Positions 39,108 to 46,992 of a stretch of DNA of 52,755 bases are shown piece by piece. The stretch lies in IMG/VR virus record IMGVR_UViG_3300030406_006533, positions 1 to 52,755 of that record. One strand, written 5' to 3'. The notes beneath the pieces are model-generated. The model worked only from the letters and a program-made list of their open reading frames with translations. It had not been told where the DNA came from and did not search any database. A program made the position numbers and the translations under genes. The number at the start of each line of letters is the position of its first letter. Position 1 is the stretch's first letter. This DNA comes from a virus.

Positions 39108-41413
39108 TAGTAACCACCTCCATATCCACCACCACCTGATGGAGGAGCACTTGGTGGTGGACTGCTTGGTGGTGGAGTACTTGGTGGTGGAGTTTGCGTG
39201 GTTGTATTATTTGTCATAGTTGATGTTGGAGTTATTGTTGGTTGATCTGAAGTAACTACTTGCGTAGTTGTAGATGCGACACCTATCACAGATGGTGTGA
39301 AACTTTGTTCTGGTGTATCGTAAATTATTTCATGTGGAGATGAAGTGTGTGCTATACCTACCATCTTCACACCCTTTGTTGGATGTATGTGATAAGGACC
39401 ATAATATGGTTTACCATTTACATATCCAACCAAATTATTTGTTTCAGGTCCTACACAATCAATTACCTGTATCACTTCACCTTGTGGGGTAAGTGGTAAT
39501 CTACCTATAATTGGTTTAATAAGTGCTCCGACACCTGTGGATGAAGACACAATAATTTTAGGTATTTCAGTAACCTTAACGTTATTTATTGGACTCGCAG
39601 ATATGATTACACCATTATCAATAGTTAAATTATATCCATCTGCAAACGCATCAACATATCCCTGTCCACCATCTACTACTCTAGTGCCAATAACACCGAC
39701 AGGAATTTCATCTGAATTAACAACTTCATCAGTATCAGAACTCGGATAATTTTCACCTTCAGAAATCATATCAACAGCAATAATTTGTCCATAAGTATCT
39801 GAATTTGGATCATAATCAATAACAGCTCTTCCAACCGCACCATATCCTTGTCTACATGGATCCTCAAAACTAACAACAGGAGGAGTTGTAAAATATGTTG
39901 AACCTGGATCTGTAATCTCAACACCAATAATACTTGCAGTTCGACTTACATCTGCAGTAACATCAGATAATCCCTCTGTGTTATCTACAATACCACCTAA
40001 TATGACTCGACCAAATCCACCAATACCATCTCCACCAAAGAATCTAACAGTTGGAGGACCACAAAAAGTTCTAGACGCACAATCTGGTTTTGTTAGAGGA
40101 CCACTATCAGCTCCAAGTGTATCTGCAATATTCATATTTCTCAAAACATTATCATAAGTATTCTGTAAATCAAAAGTTCTTGCAGGACCATATCCAAGAG
40201 TATATTTTTTAACTTGACCCATACATTTACCATCACTTTGATTACAATCTAATACTCCACCAATCGATTTAAATACATCAGAACTACTTCGAAGAAAATC
40301 CTGAACTTTAAAACTTTTTGGAACAATCTCACTTAATCCCTCAAGTGGTGCATCAAGAGCCGATGATATATCATTTGTAATCCCATTTAATAATGAACCA
40401 GCTAATTGCTCAGTAATACATGTTCCTGTATCCACCACTTCAAGAACAGCTGATGTTATCAAATCTCGAATTGTTTGTCCTAATCCATTAACGACTTTAC
40501 CACTTAAACAATTAAGATCATTTTGAAGTGATGCGACTTTTGATACTTGTCCTTTTTGTGCTTCGATACCAGCCAATTTTGCTAAACTACTATTTTGAGT
40601 GGCTGCAAACACAGCACCATACGTCCTATTGTATAGTGCATCTAATCCTCCCTGCAATTCAGGAATCATACCCGAATACAAAGATTCCATCATTGTTGAT
40701 ACTGCACTATTTGATAAATTTTGTATTTTTTTAGTTACGTTGGCAACATCTGATAAAAAGTCTGTGCTTTCACTCGTAACTGATAATAAATTATCTAAAC
40801 TTGCAGATACTTTCCCTATAAAGTTGTCAGCACAAGAGTCAGCAGGTATCGATGACTTTCCAAGAGTAGATGATGCTGATATTTTGTCCTCTCCTGCACT
40901 TACTTTTCTTGTAACGGGAGATTCTTGTGCGGTTGTTTCTTTGCTACCAGACTCATTTGCTTTTAGTGTTCCATTTGGTGCTGGTATTTTATCAGTATAC
41001 CCTGTAAATGGTACAAAGCCAATCGATTCAGATGGTAAACTTTGCGGAACATCACTTGTTCTTGAAAAAGCACCTAATATTACGGGTTGTTGTGCTGTTT
41101 CACCGTCAAGAAAAAATCCAATTACAACATCACCTGGTCTTAATGCAACAGATGCTGTAAAATTTGCTCCACCTGTACCTGATGTAGAGGGAAGCATAAT
41201 ATTTGCCCAAGGTAAATCCTCATCTGCTAAGTCTGCTTTCGAAAAGGGATGATATCCCATAATACGGACTTTTAATCGATTACCCCACGAGCTTCCGCCA
41301 TCTTTTGGTGCAAGTTGTTCACCTTGTACTGTTGATGGTGCGACTTGTCCTACCCACCAACGAAAACCATCCTTTCCTACAAAATTACTTTTTAATAGTG
41401 CCTCATCTATCAT
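39107..41413 (-). CDS. 5: Baseplate hub protein gp5 (OB-fold domain), no lysozyme domain visible
   Basis: A 768-residue protein. The N-terminal 130 residues (GFRWWVGQVAPSTVQGEQLA, GNRLKVRIMGYHPFS, PGDVVIGFFLDGETAQQPVI, LGAF) are the gp5 OB-fold. The central part (about 190-400) is helical, with no lysozyme catalytic pattern seen. Residues about 480-570 have GSTYFTTPPVVSFEDPCRQG and VGRAVIDYDPNSDTYGQ, a beta domain common in cyanophage baseplate proteins. The C-terminus is a low-complexity tail of PPPSTPPPSSPPP type ending GGGGYGGGY. The start overlaps the gp27-like gene by ATGA, with a GGAGG inside that gene's end. Calling it gp5 rests on the OB-fold and on its position between gp27-like hub and needle. 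Confidence 0.82.
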   Translation of the reverse strand: MIDEALLKSNFVGKDGFRWWVGQVAPSTVQGEQLAPKDGGSSWGNRLKVRIMGYHPFSKADLADEDLPWANIMLPSTSGTGGANFTASVALRPGDVVIGFFLDGETAQQPVILGAFSRTSDVPQSLPSESIGFVPFTGYTDKIPAPNGTLKANESGSKETTAQESPVTRKVSAGEDKISASSTLGKSSIPADSCADNFIGKVSASLDNLLSVTSESTDFLSDVANVTKKIQNLSNSAVSTMMESLYSGMIPELQGGLDALYNRTYGAVFAATQNSSLAKLAGIEAQKGQVSKVASLQNDLNCLSGKVVNGLGQTIRDLITSAVLEVVDTGTCITEQLAGSLLNGITNDISSALDAPLEGLSEIVPKSFKVQDFLRSSSDVFKSIGGVLDCNQSDGKCMGQVKKYTLGYGPARTFDLQNTYDNVLRNMNIADTLGADSGPLTKPDCASRTFCGPPTVRFFGGDGIGGFGRVILGGIVDNTEGLSDVTADVSRTASIIGVEITDPGSTYFTTPPVVSFEDPCRQGYGAVGRAVIDYDPNSDTYGQIIAVDMISEGENYPSSDTDEVVNSDEIPVGVIGTRVVDGGQGYVDAFADGYNLTIDNGVIISASPINNVKVTEIPKIIVSSSTGVGALIKPIIGRLPLTPQGEVIQVIDCVGPETNNLVGYVNGKPYYGPYHIHPTKGVKMVGIAHTSSPHEIIYDTPEQSFTPSVIGVASTTTQVVTSDQPTITPTSTMTNNTTTQTPPPSTPPPSSPPPSAPPSGGGGYGGGY

Positions 41414-42750
41414 GATTGACCTCCATATAATCCAAATGTATCTCTTACTAATGTCATAGAGGTAAATGATCTCTTTGCCTCAAAATGATGACACAATTCT
41501 TTAATCATATACTTACCACTTGTTTCTTGATCAATCTCATTTTTATCTTCTCTTGATATCTTTGGAAATTCACAAGTAATAATATCTCCAGCTTTTAAGT
41601 CTGTATTACAAGGAACCATCATACTTATATTTTGTGTCATTAGTAAATTGTATCTAACAATATTCTGTCCTTGATATTCTTCAGGAGAATAATTAGTATC
41701 GGTAGATACACCCACCGTTGCACCGACATCAACAATTTGTGATACGGTTCTTGTTGGAAGTTGATCTAATGTTAAATTAGAATCATCAGATATTTTGGGT
41801 AATTCTAAATCTTTACCAAGATTTTTTATACCTTCCTTTGCTCCATAATTGTATTTTGTCTGTGAAAAAGTAAAAGTTAAAGGATTGAATGCTAATCTCA
41901 CAAATGAATACGTTCCCATTCTTAAATTTTCAATTAAATTTTGATTTTTATCTACAGTATATTTTAGAATTTTATAATCATTATTTCGAGTTATTGAACT
42001 TTCATTCGCATCTGTATAAGTATATGTCGCTTTCGAAGGTTCTTTAATTAAGGAGTCAATAGATGCAAATTTAAATCCATCTTGATTTTGAAAAAACACA
42101 AATCCAGCTGTCGCATTTTTTGAAACATCAGGAACTGATTTAGATGCTAATGAGATTAATGTTGAAAAAGGTTTTCTAAGATTACCCACAAAATCATAAG
42201 ATCCCCTTGTATTTTCCACACTATATCTTGATTCATCTATCTTTAAAACATCTTTTAATATTTTAGTCACAGAACCACTGATTGGTCCATTATATCTTTT
42301 CATAACTCTGGTGGTTTCATTTGCAATTGCCTCTCTTGAGACTAAGTTAAGTAAAAAACTTTCTCTTTGTGTTTCCTGAAGAACTTGAGTAATACTCGAT
42401 ACAAACAAATATTTTTTAGGATCAGATGAAAAGTCAAGTCCAGTTTTTTCCTCTTTATTAAATGTTTTACCTTGATCTATTATTTTCATCACTAATCTCT
42501 CACCACCTCGAAGAGGAAGTCCATTGTAGATAGACTGTTTTGGACCATCCGTTTTCTTTGGATCAATAGGATTTTTGGGTGAAATACTATCACCAGTGTT
42601 TATAACTCTTATTTTTGCAGTTACAGTTGGTGAGAGAATATCCTCATAATAATCAACACTAACAATACCAGACCTTAAATCAGCGGTTCTCTCCTGGTCA
42701 TTTGACTCAAGTGTAAGTTCTTCAAAACTGGCTGCTTCTGATGCTGACAT
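41410..42750 (-). CDS. 27: Baseplate hub protein, gp27-like
   Basis: A 446-residue protein: SGIVSVDYYEDILSPTVTAK at residues about 27-46, LPLRGGERLVMKIIDQ, YLFVSSITQVLQETQRESF, then RYNGPISGSVTKILKDVLKI and DFVGNLRKPFSTLISLASKS. This order of strands and helices fits the gp27/gpD-type hub that forms the torus between tail tube and gp5. T4 gp27 is 391 aa. The gene is followed directly by gp5 with a four-base ATGA overlap, the expected partner. The assignment is from pattern and position; similarity to T4 gp27 itself is weak by eye. Confidence 0.72.
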   Translation of the reverse strand: MSASEAASFEELTLESNDQERTADLRSGIVSVDYYEDILSPTVTAKIRVINTGDSISPKNPIDPKKTDGPKQSIYNGLPLRGGERLVMKIIDQGKTFNKEEKTGLDFSSDPKKYLFVSSITQVLQETQRESFLLNLVSREAIANETTRVMKRYNGPISGSVTKILKDVLKIDESRYSVENTRGSYDFVGNLRKPFSTLISLASKSVPDVSKNATAGFVFFQNQDGFKFASIDSLIKEPSKATYTYTDANESSITRNNDYKILKYTVDKNQNLIENLRMGTYSFVRLAFNPLTFTFSQTKYNYGAKEGIKNLGKDLELPKISDDSNLTLDQLPTRTVSQIVDVGATVGVSTDTNYSPEEYQGQNIVRYNLLMTQNISMMVPCNTDLKAGDIITCEFPKISREDKNEIDQETSGKYMIKELCHHFEAKRSFTSMTLVRDTFGLYGGQS

Positions 42751-42753
42751 ATG

Positions 42754-43917
42754 TTAAAATAGAGATAAGGCGAATTGATCCTTGATGCTGTTATCCTTTT
42801 GAACTATAATCTTAGTTCTACTCTTAGATCCCATTCCCCCTTGTGATTGAGACTGACCACCTTTATTTCCAACAATCATTACAGTATTTTTAGATTTTCT
42901 TTCTGGTGTGATTGAGGTCGTACTCACTGTTTTTTTAGGTTTACTTATATTTAACGCATCACCAGATTTTGTAACTGAACTGTTTACTGTAGAACCAGAT
43001 GTTCCTCCACTCTTTGTGGAACTTTCAATTTTTTCAGATTCACCAGAAGACCCACCAGAAGATCCTTCTATTTTTAAATTTGTAGGTTTTCCATCACTTT
43101 CTTTGGTGACAGTTGATTGAACTTGCTCAGTTAAATTAGAATTTTCAGGTCCCACAATATCAACACCTGTTCCTGCTTTTTCAATTGTTTTTATTGTATC
43201 ATTAAATTCCTCAGATTTTGATGCCATTGTTCTTTGAACATCACCAACACTTGATTTAAGTTCCTTGTCCTTTAAATCTTTATCTGTCAATTCTCTATTG
43301 ATTTCTTTTTTTACTTTTTTCTTCTTCAATCCAAGAAACCTCTTAACACCATCTAAAAGTTTATCCTTTATACCATTAAGTGCATCTTTTAGTTTTCCAA
43401 ATACTCCCTTAATTTTATCTCCAATATTATTAAAATTTAAGTTTGATATAACATCGAAAGCTTTTCCAATAACCTTACCAATAGATTTAAAAAATCCAAT
43501 CACACCATCAAAAAATGTTTTAAATTTATCTACAATATCACGAATTACTTTGATTACTTTTTTAATAAAATCAATAATCTGAGGTAATTTATTAAGTACA
43601 AATCCAACCAAAAGTATTTGAATGAGTGACATTAATCTTTCTAATGGTCCTTTTCCAGAAGTTCCTGTTGTTTTTTGTTGTTCTCCTTTTCTTTGAGATT
43701 TTTCTTGTTCTAATAGAGATTCTTTTTCCTGTCTTTTTTTCTTCTCTTCTCTATATTTTTGAAACCTTTCAGAGGTTGCTCTCAGTCTTTTCTTAATTTT
43801 AATATTTTTCTGCACAGACTTTGTTAATCTCTTACTACTTTTAGCGACACCCTTCATCGCACCTGCAGATTTAGATGCTATTTTTGCTCCGATTTGTAAA
43901 ACTGCTGATGCTGCCAT
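42754..43917 (-). CDS. Tail-core protein with amphipathic/membrane helices, tape-measure-like candidate
   Basis: A 387-residue protein beginning MAASAVLQIGAKIASKSAGA. Residues about 40-80 are highly basic and charged, likely coiled coil (RFQKYREEKKKRQEKE). Residues about 90-200 are a run of hydrophobic and amphipathic helices: LERLMSLIQILLVGFVLNKL, IIDFIKKVIKVIRDIVDKF, FDGVIGFFKSIGKVIGKAF. The C-terminal half is Ser/Gly/Lys-rich and low complexity. I do not recognise a family by name. Position between tail chaperones and hub, in the slot of T4 gp28/gp29, makes a tape-measure or tail-lumen pore-forming role plausible. It starts one base after the 451-aa gene (TAATATG). Confidence 0.6.
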   Translation of the reverse strand: MAASAVLQIGAKIASKSAGAMKGVAKSSKRLTKSVQKNIKIKKRLRATSERFQKYREEKKKRQEKESLLEQEKSQRKGEQQKTTGTSGKGPLERLMSLIQILLVGFVLNKLPQIIDFIKKVIKVIRDIVDKFKTFFDGVIGFFKSIGKVIGKAFDVISNLNFNNIGDKIKGVFGKLKDALNGIKDKLLDGVKRFLGLKKKKVKKEINRELTDKDLKDKELKSSVGDVQRTMASKSEEFNDTIKTIEKAGTGVDIVGPENSNLTEQVQSTVTKESDGKPTNLKIEGSSGGSSGESEKIESSTKSGGTSGSTVNSSVTKSGDALNISKPKKTVSTTSITPERKSKNTVMIVGNKGGQSQSQGGMGSKSRTKIIVQKDNSIKDQFALSLF

Positions 43918-43918
43918 A

Positions 43919-45274
43919 TTATACTAAAATATTATATTGAGTTTGTGAGTATAATGTGAAATTATTATCAGAGTTTGATGCAGATATATTTGGAATTGAA
44001 GTTGCCAGATTTCCACTACCAGACGTTCCAACTGAACCACCACTCACATTCGTAGTCGCATCCACAATATTTGGAGGTGCTTCATTAAGTGTGGAGACAC
44101 TTACTTTTTTATTAGGGTTAGAATTTATTTTAGGAGATGTCGTCATACCATTAATTTGTAATTCATACTTATCTCTTATTTCTTTTTTTTCTTTAGCCAT
44201 TGCGTCACTGAATGTACCATCTCTTAAAGACTTTGTACTAGCCGTTTCTCTCAATTTACTCTCCGCTGCTTCCATATCACTTCTCATATTATCTCTTATA
44301 CCTATTACTTTATCTCTTTTCATAATATAATTTGCGACTATTTCTTTTTGTTCGGGTGTTCCTGCTTTTTCTACAGTTTTTTTACTCGAAGATCCACCTT
44401 GACTCTTTGTATCCCCAACATAAAATTTTTCATCTTTACCTGTGCCTTTTACTGTAATACCTGCTTCTGTTAGAGGACCTTTAAGATCATCAAATTTTTG
44501 CTGAAATTTACTACCACCAGCGAGTTTGGTTGAAGCAGAGTCAACACCCTTTTTCATAGCAAACAACACACCAACTCCCGCTGCCAATCCAAGCGCAATT
44601 AATCCTGCTGGACTTGCCATAAACGCCATCATGGCTCCACCAATTTTAATTACAGCAGCTATAACTCCAGATATAATGCCAGGTAATGCCAATAGACCAC
44701 CATTTAAAGCAAGAAATATACCACCAACCACTGCGACTGACTTAATTATAGTATTTCTCATCTTTTTGAAGGTTTCAGTATCACCAGACATATATGCCTG
44801 AATCATTTTAATTCCTTTATTTGCTATAAATCCACCAAAAAGCAACATAAAAGCATCAGCTAATCTACCTAATACACCCTTAACAGTTTTACCAACTGCC
44901 TCTACAGGTTTAAGCAGAGTTTTACTTATCGATTTACCAACACCTTCTAATAATCCCTCTTTCTTTTTAGATTTATCTTTTTCATCCTGCAATATCTGTT
45001 TTCTTTGTGCTTCTCTTTGTATTGACTTTTCTCTCTCAGCGTCATTTACTAATATCTGAGAAACTCGATTAGTATTTAATATAACGACATTTTTTAATAA
45101 TACTATTTCTCTTGAGTTTTTTTGTATTTGCTTGGCAAGAGGATCTGATCCCTCTCTATTAAAAACTTTATTTGCACTTATCTTTCTTCTCTTTAAAATA
45201 GGGCTACCACCAACACCACCTCGCATTGAAGTCATCTTATTGTTAAAATTTTCATATGCAGGAGAGTTATCCAT
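43919..45274 (-). CDS. Tail-core protein with hydrophobic segments, tape-measure-like candidate
   Basis: A 451-residue protein organised like its downstream neighbour: a basic, coiled-coil-like N-terminal region (residues about 50-105, AEREKSIQREAQRKQILQ), then an amphipathic stretch (LLEGVGKSISKTLLKPVEAV), then strong hydrophobic segments at about residues 138-165 and 190-255 (AVVGGIFLALNGGLLALPGI, ISGVIAAVIKIGGAMMAFMA, GLIALGLAAGVGVLFAM). The rest is charged and Ser-rich. It directly follows the gp26/gp51-like chaperone pair, overlapping it by 8 bp, which is the canonical place of a tape-measure gene in phage tail modules. T4 gp29 is 590 aa, so the function might be split over this and the 387-aa protein. 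No family is recognised with confidence. Confidence 0.6.
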   Translation of the reverse strand: MDNSPAYENFNNKMTSMRGGVGGSPILKRRKISANKVFNREGSDPLAKQIQKNSREIVLLKNVVILNTNRVSQILVNDAEREKSIQREAQRKQILQDEKDKSKKKEGLLEGVGKSISKTLLKPVEAVGKTVKGVLGRLADAFMLLFGGFIANKGIKMIQAYMSGDTETFKKMRNTIIKSVAVVGGIFLALNGGLLALPGIISGVIAAVIKIGGAMMAFMASPAGLIALGLAAGVGVLFAMKKGVDSASTKLAGGSKFQQKFDDLKGPLTEAGITVKGTGKDEKFYVGDTKSQGGSSSKKTVEKAGTPEQKEIVANYIMKRDKVIGIRDNMRSDMEAAESKLRETASTKSLRDGTFSDAMAKEKKEIRDKYELQINGMTTSPKINSNPNKKVSVSTLNEAPPNIVDATTNVSGGSVGTSGSGNLATSIPNISASNSDNNFTLYSQTQYNILV

Positions 45275-45446
45275 TACCTTGTTGTCTTTGTTTTAAATTT
45301 TCTTCCTCAATATATTGTTCCAAAAGAGCAATATATACATCTTTTTCCCATGGTATCATGTTTTCAATCTCAGTTAATGAATATTTATGGTGTTGCATCA
45401 AGGCAAAGTTAATTTTATAGTATGACTCTAAACTTGCGTGAGCCAT
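45267..45446 (-). CDS. 51: Small gp51-like baseplate hub assembly / tail-assembly chaperone protein (59 aa)
   Basis: A 59-codon frame reads MAHASLESYYKINFALMQHH, then KYSLTEIENMIPWEKDVYIA and LLEQYIEEENLKQRQQGNG. It is a small helical protein with a Trp-containing IPWEKDVYI motif, of the kind found after tail-assembly chaperones. In T4, gene 51 follows gene 26 directly, as this ORF does. It starts 2 bp after the gp26 stop and overlaps the next gene by 8 bp. It is in the -1 frame relative to gp26, with no stop between, so it may also be made as a gp26 fusion (see slippery site). A GAG 5 bp before the ATG is a possible ribosome binding site. Confidence 0.7.
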   Translation of the reverse strand: MAHASLESYYKINFALMQHHKYSLTEIENMIPWEKDVYIALLEQYIEEENLKQRQQGNG

Positions 45447-45448
45447 AC

Positions 45449-46168
45449 CTACTCGAAAAAAGACGATAACCCTTCTAAAACGATATCACTTTTAACCTTT
45501 GTCTCTGGATTCGTCACTTTAACGGTATGAGACAATTTAGGCATGGTATCAAAGAAATTTTCAATCTCTTTAAATTGCTTTGAATTTAATTGATCTAGAA
45601 ACTCAACCATTTCCTTTTTTGTGCAATCTGCAGATGTCCAAGATTCCTCCTCATTATAGATTTGATCAATACATGAAATAATTAAATCAAATGACTCTTC
45701 AACCCCAATATTACCAGTCAAATCAAAATTACTTTTTATAAATTCTGATAATGAGGGGTATTTCATTCTTAATACTAAATTATCATCCAATTTTATATCT
45801 TTATTGTGATCAGGATGTTTTTGAACTTTAATTTCATCAAGTGGAATCATCACAGGAACCTGTGTTTTTTCATCATCAGGACATGTAATAAGAACTTCTA
45901 CATTCTCACCAACAGATTTTCCCCTTATATTTAAGAATAGATATTCAATATCAAAGGTGGATAATTTATCAACTTTGATCCCTCTTGTTAATATACAGTT
46001 ATTAATTACAGATTTGATAGCATTCGTTATCTGTTTCTGATCTTCAGATTCCATTGCAATAATCAATATTTTCTCTTCTTTAACTAAAAATGGTCGATAT
46101 TTTATTTTTCGATCAGAAGAAGGAAGAACCAACTCATATGTCGGTGTTGCAATTTTTGGTAATGGCAT
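45449..46168 (-). CDS. 26: Baseplate hub assembly protein gp26 (tail-assembly-chaperone type)
   Basis: A 239-residue protein of the T4 gp26 family: N-terminus MPLPKIATPTYELVLPSSDR then KIKYRPFLVKEEKILIIAME, residues about 60-100 FDIEYLFLNIRGKSVGENVE, and a helical C-terminal half (IISCIDQIYNEEESWTSADC, MVEFLDQLNSKQFKEIENFF, TMPKLSHTV). T4 gp26 is 208 aa. gp26 is needed to build the central hub but is not known as a major virion component; tail-chaperone activity is an inference from its place upstream of tape-measure candidates. It is the first gene of the hub operon behind an exact TATAAATA promoter. The last codons contain the slippery heptamer described separately. Confidence 0.85.
   Translation of the reverse strand: MPLPKIATPTYELVLPSSDRKIKYRPFLVKEEKILIIAMESEDQKQITNAIKSVINNCILTRGIKVDKLSTFDIEYLFLNIRGKSVGENVEVLITCPDDEKTQVPVMIPLDEIKVQKHPDHNKDIKLDDNLVLRMKYPSLSEFIKSNFDLTGNIGVEESFDLIISCIDQIYNEEESWTSADCTKKEMVEFLDQLNSKQFKEIENFFDTMPKLSHTVKVTNPETKVKSDIVLEGLSSFFE
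45455..45461 (-). promoter_or_regulatory. Candidate -1 programmed ribosomal frameshift site (T TTT TTC) at the end of gp26
   Basis: In the gp26 frame the codons are TCT TTT TTC GAG TAG, giving the X-XXY-YYZ heptamer T-TTT-TTC two codons before the stop. A -1 shift reads on as CGA GTA GGT ATG GCT and enters the 59-aa gp51-like frame with no stop. A GAAGGG at 45470-45475 lies 8 nt upstream, like the internal Shine-Dalgarno stimulator of dnaX frameshifting. No convincing downstream stem-loop was found. Confidence 0.55.
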
Positions 46169-46193
46169 AATGTTTATAGCACTTCAGTATTTT

Positions 46194-46201
46194 TATTTAT
46201 A
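46194..46201 (-). promoter_or_regulatory. T4 late promoter, exact TATAAATA, for the hub operon
   Basis: A perfect match to the T4 late -10 box on the minus strand, ending 26 bp before the gp26 ATG at 46168. It follows the hairpin that ends the gp54-like transcript, so it defines the start of the gp26-to-protease operon. Confidence 0.75.
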
Positions 46202-46227
46202 GGACTTTTTTGAAATCCTGACAGACT

Positions 46228-46261
46228 AAAAATTTTGGGGAATTTTTTTTCCCCGATTTTT
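46228..46261 (-). terminator. Rho-independent terminator after the gp54-like gene
   Basis: The inverted repeat GGGGAA (46237-46242) / TTCCCC (46249-46254), extended by AAAAA and TTTTT arms, forms a stem with a six-base loop. On the minus strand it is followed by AAAATTTTT. It lies between the stop of the gp54-like gene at 46284 and the TATAAATA promoter. The near-symmetric flanks would also allow it to work on the other strand. Confidence 0.65.
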
Positions 46262-46283
46262 GGAATTAAAAGTCAATTTTGGT

Positions 46284-46955
46284 TTAGACTGTTGCCTTTT
46301 CTATATTCTCACTCTTCTTTCTATTAAAAGAAAGACTTGTCTCCTCTCCTGCAATATACCTTTCATAACTAAACGTTACATTAGTTCTCAACACATCAGA
46401 ACTACCATACTGAACAGGAGTAGAAGAAAAGTTGATTGGGAACAACCCAAAGAAAGTGTACTCTATCTCTGAACGATAATCAACATTAAATTTTACAATT
46501 TTTGTCTTATCACACTTGTAACCTGCCGAACCTCTTGGATATCTCATTCGATAAAAATATCCCAAATCAGTTTTCTTTAAAGGTGATGCTGGTGACTTCT
46601 CTGATCCAGTTGCAACGTAATCTATCCAATGCTCAAAAAACTTTATCATTTTATAATCTTTATCAACGTAAAAATCAAGTGATAATTCTGTGAAGATTCT
46701 TGTATGTGCAAACTTTTCTTGAACTCCTGTAAAATTACCAAAAATATCAGTCGTTGCTAATGAACTACCAGGTATTGATGCTTGATTACAAAGCAATCCT
46801 GCATTTTCTGTTATAAACCTTCTATTTACTCCTTTAGTTCCAAGAAATTTAAAAAGGTCTTGTGATAATCCATCAAAAAACACCTGATAATGAGATGTTT
46901 GAGCTACATTAGTCAGTATTGGTTTGATATCAGCTATTTTCTTAGGACGAACCAT
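46284..46955 (-). CDS. 54: Baseplate tail-tube initiator, gp54-like (tail-tube fold)
   Basis: A 223-residue protein with features of the tube fold shared by T4 gp19, gp48 and gp54: HYQVFFDGLSQDLFKFL near the N-terminus, then CNQASIPGSSLATTDIFGNF, RIFTELSLDFYVDKDYKMIK, FFEHWIDYV, and in the last third IVKFNVDYRSEIEYTFFGLF, PINFSSTPVQYG, LRTNVTFSYERYI. T4 gp54 is 320 aa, so this is a short version; a gp19 tube protein is the alternative, but gp19 normally sits beside the sheath gene, which is not here. The gene stands alone between a TCTAAATA promoter and a terminator, and is divergent from gp4. Confidence 0.7.
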   Translation of the reverse strand: MVRPKKIADIKPILTNVAQTSHYQVFFDGLSQDLFKFLGTKGVNRRFITENAGLLCNQASIPGSSLATTDIFGNFTGVQEKFAHTRIFTELSLDFYVDKDYKMIKFFEHWIDYVATGSEKSPASPLKKTDLGYFYRMRYPRGSAGYKCDKTKIVKFNVDYRSEIEYTFFGLFPINFSSTPVQYGSSDVLRTNVTFSYERYIAGEETSLSFNRKKSENIEKATV

Positions 46956-46962
46956 CTAAATA
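46955..46962 (+). promoter_or_regulatory. T4-type late promoter (TCTAAATA) for gp4 and following plus-strand genes
   Basis: TCTAAATA on the plus strand ends 29 bp before the gp4 ATG at 46992. Its first base overlaps the start codon of the divergent gp54-like gene. It is one arm of a perfect 10-bp inverted repeat with 46985-46994. Confidence 0.6.
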
Positions 46963-46984
46963 CTTTATATTTTGTCTTATTATC

Positions 46985-46992
46985 TATTTAGA
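46985..46992 (-). promoter_or_regulatory. T4-type late promoter (TCTAAATA) for the gp54-like gene
   Basis: Mirror image of the plus-strand motif: TCTAAATA on the minus strand ends 29 bp before the ATG at 46955 and overlaps the first base of the gp4 start codon. Confidence 0.6.

Noticed and set aside
40599-41252. 217-codon open frame on the plus strand, antisense to gp5
   Set aside because: It lies wholly inside a well-supported gene, has no start signal, and its composition is that of a complement of a Ser/Thr/Gly-rich coding strand. Many similar antisense frames occur in the fibre genes.
46201-46219. Small inverted repeat AGGA...TCCT near the gp26 promoter
   Set aside because: A four-base stem with a long T-rich loop is too weak to call; the GGGGAA/TTCCCC hairpin next to it explains termination.
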